Shown here one piece after another: positions 62,070 to 64,000 of a stretch of 64,000 nucleotides of DNA (the first letter of the stretch is position 1; every line of letters begins with the position of its first letter). Location: contig NC_133559.1 of the NCBI RefSeq assembly GCF_048773025.1, forward strand, positions 11,934,501 to 11,998,500, written 5' to 3'. The translations under genes were made by a program, and so were the position numbers. The notes under the pieces are model-generated. The model worked only from the letters and a program-made list of their open reading frames with translations. It did no database searches and was not told the origin of the DNA. This DNA is from Camelus bactrianus. Lineage: Eukaryota > Chordata > Mammalia > Artiodactyla > Camelidae.

Positions 62070-62365
62070 AATTAGGTTGTTAATACAAAGAACAGGTGGT
62101 TGCCAGAGGGGAGGGGGTGGGAGGAGGAGAGAAATAGGTGAGGGAGGTTAAAAGATACAAATTTCTAGTTACAAAGGAAATTAGTCAGAGGTATGAAATA
62201 TACAGTATGGGGAATATAATCAATAATAATGCAATATCTTCGTATGGTGACGGATGGTAAATAGACTTATCCTGGTGATCATTTTGAAATGTATAGAACT
62301 GTTGAGTCACTATGTTGTGCATCTGGAACTAACATAGTGTTGTAGGTCAATTATACTTAAAAAAT
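62070..62365 (+). repeat. L1 3'UTR end (sense), artiodactyl type
   Basis: AACAGGTGGTTGCCAGAGGG, GGGAATATAATCAATAATAA, TGTTGTGCATCTGGAACTAA and a terminal ATTATACTTAAAAAATAC. Confidence 0.8.
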
Positions 62366-62377
62366 ACACTCACAGAA

Positions 62378-62508
62378 AGGGGAGGGTATAGCTCAGTGGT
62401 AGAGTGCATGCTTAGCATGCATGAGGTTCTGGGTTCAATCCCTGGTACCTCCATTAAAATAAATAAATAAATAAACCTAATTGCCTCCCCCTCAAAAAAA
62501 AAAAAAAA
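62378..62508 (+). repeat. Camelid tRNA-Ala-derived SINE, best preserved copy
   Basis: GGGGAGGGTATAGCTCAGTG, GTAGAGTGCATGCTTAGCAT (anticodon AGC), GGGTTCAATCCCTGGTACC and ATTAAAATAAATAAATAAAT before CCTAATTGCCTCCCCC and an A run. The tRNA part keeps the A box, B box and a near-complete cloverleaf of tRNA-Ala(AGC). The tail identifies it as a SINE and not a tRNA gene. Confidence 0.94.
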
Positions 62509-62514
62509 CTTCAT

Positions 62515-62885
62515 AGAAAAAGGTTAGATTTGTGGTTACCAGAGGTAGGGGCTGGGAAGAGGGAAAACTGGATAAGGGTAGTCAAAACTACAAACTGCCA
62601 GTCATAAGATAAATAAGTATGAGGGATATAATGTACAATATAATAAATATTATTAACACTGCTCTATGTTATAGTCAAGTAAATCCTAAGAATTCTTATC
62701 ACAAAGGAAATTTTTTTTTAAATCTTCTCTTATTTTGTATCTACGTGAGAGGATGGATATTCACTAAACTTACTGTGGTAATCATTTCATGATGTATATA
62801 ATAAGTCACATTATTATGGTGTACACCTTAAACTTACACAGTGCTCTATATCAATTATACCTCAATAAAAGGAATTGGAAAAAAA
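62515..62885 (+). repeat. Second L1 3'UTR end (sense)
   Basis: GATTTGTGGTTACCAGAGGT, GAGGGATATAATGTACAATA and ATATCAATTATACCTCAATA with an A-rich end. Same general type as 62070-62365. Confidence 0.75.
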
Positions 62886-63194
62886 GAGGAAATTACAAAA
62901 AAGCAAAAACAAATGAAGACTGGCTTGAAAATTCCCTGAGCAGGCAAAATCAGTTTAATTATGCAAGCAAAGCTTAATTTAGCTTATTTTGCAAGACCAG
63001 GGAGAGTAACTTGACCTGGGTCACTTCTGGCTTATGCCTCTGGAAGTCATAAACAAAACTTAAACTGTTCCCCAAAATTGGTATGAGGTAACCACTAACC
63101 AATTGCCTGTCATTTAAGAAAATTCTAATGTTGTAGCCAATCACTGTTAAGAATAGTCACTGACTCCTCACTAATATAAGCTGCTTATTTGCGT

Positions 63195-63535
63195 ATCCAT
63201 GGGTTTTGTATTCTTGGACTAAACTAACCAAAGATCAAAATATTTGGTGAAAAAAATTCTGGAAAATTCCATAAAGCAAAACTTGAATTTGCCACAAACC
63301 AGCAGCTATTTACATGGCATTTACATTTTATTTACTACTATTTACAAATCATTTACATTGTTTTAGATACTATAAGTAATCTAGAGATGGTGTAAAGTAT
63401 ACAGAAGAATGGGGGTAGGTTAGATGCAAATACTACACCATTTTATATAAGGGACTTGAGCATTCAAGGATTTTGGTCCTTGAGGGAGGCCAGGAACCAA
63501 TCCCCCTCGGATATGGAGGAATGATTGTATACCCC
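63195..63535 (+). mobile_element. Tigger-type DNA transposon
   Basis: CAAAACTTGAATTTGCC, AGTAATCTAGAGATGG, CATTTTATATAAGGGACTTG and CCAATCCCCCTCGGATATGG. Same family and orientation as 2116-2430. Confidence 0.7.
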
Positions 63536-64000
63536 TGAGACTTCCTCCATGTTTTCATTTGAGAGCTTCTGGTGTGTAAACTGTCTTTTTGGTGTGTGCA
63601 CAATAAACTTTTACTAATTACTACTTTGGTAATTCATTGGTTTTACTTCTGCTGTTTCTGAACTTTTGACAAAGTGTATACAAGGAAAATTAAGTTTCCT
63701 TTCCGGCCCTACCCTCAATGTCCCATTACTTTTCTCACAAGCAAGCATGGTTACAGCTTCTTGTCTGCCTTTCCTAGATAATCTTAACATGTATACACAT
63801 ATCTATATGTGCATAAATATATTTCCTCCGTTTCTCCTTACCCAAATATTACATATTTTACACAGTGCTCTGCACCTGAGTCCTTTTCAATTAATGTATC
63901 TTGAAGTCTTTGAACAAGTCCAAAAGCAGAATGCTATGCAAGATGAAAAATGATTAAAAACTCCTACTACGGCTGGGGTCTAAAGCACTTCCAGTTTTTA
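63536..64000. other. Right-edge intergenic sequence
   Basis: No gene is recognised up to the window edge. Confidence 0.45.

Noticed and set aside
62383-62456. tRNA-Ala gene
   Set aside because: The tRNA part is near-intact but continues into the camelid SINE tail (ATAAATAAAT, CCTAATTGCCTCC, A run), shared with ten other copies in the window.

Overview
This window is nuclear DNA from a mammal, almost certainly a camelid (camel, alpaca or llama). Two things show this. First, it holds four split vertebrate genes with canonical GT–AG introns, in the order and orientation known from human chromosome 1q23.3. Second, it is peppered with about eleven copies of a tRNA-Ala(AGC)-derived SINE of the type known from camelids (Vic-1-like). 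Pig, ruminant and whale SINEs come from other tRNAs. There is nothing microbial here.

Layout. About 1-5000 is the 3' half of PCP4L1 (+ strand; exon 1 lies upstream of the window). A repeat-bearing intergenic stretch (5000-12120) separates it from MPZ, which runs tail-to-tail toward it on the - strand (13261-17060, six coding exons, 3'UTR to about 12125). MPZ encodes myelin protein zero, 248 residues, and is complete. Its stop codon is followed in frame by a 63-codon open extension matching the known read-through isoform L-MPZ (13069-13260). Between about 17200 and 20300 there is unique DNA and one diffuse old repeat. The SDHC CpG-rich promoter and exon 1 lie near 20500-20613. SDHC then spans 20594-47699 in six coding exons and encodes a complete 169-residue membrane anchor of succinate dehydrogenase. 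Its introns hold L1, L2, MIR, old LTRs, Tigger-type DNA transposons and camelid SINEs. SDHC converges on CFAP126 (Flattop; - strand, 50133-52841, five coding exons), whose promoter carries a forkhead site beside a near-perfect RFX X-box. From 53000 to the right edge no protein-coding gene is recognised: mostly L1 remnants, a TTA microsatellite and one unexplained CpG-rich block (about 60950-61750).

The genes are neighbours by ancestry and not a pathway: a small IQ-motif neuronal protein, a Schwann-cell adhesion protein, a housekeeping mitochondrial respiratory subunit and a motile-cilium protein. Each promoter fits its gene: TATA-like for MPZ; CpG-rich with ETS, YY1 and a TFEB/USF-type palindrome for SDHC; FOX plus X-box for CFAP126.

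Most worth a second look: the L-MPZ read-through frame; a 30-residue C-terminal extension of CFAP126 relative to the remembered human protein; two dispersed copies of a poly(A)-tailed retroposon that looks LTR-derived, each with target-site duplications; a SINE pair inside one 16-bp target duplication; and the orphan CpG block with a three-times repeated 11-mer. No wholly new biological system was found. Repeat family names rest on remembered consensus sequences, since no search could be run.
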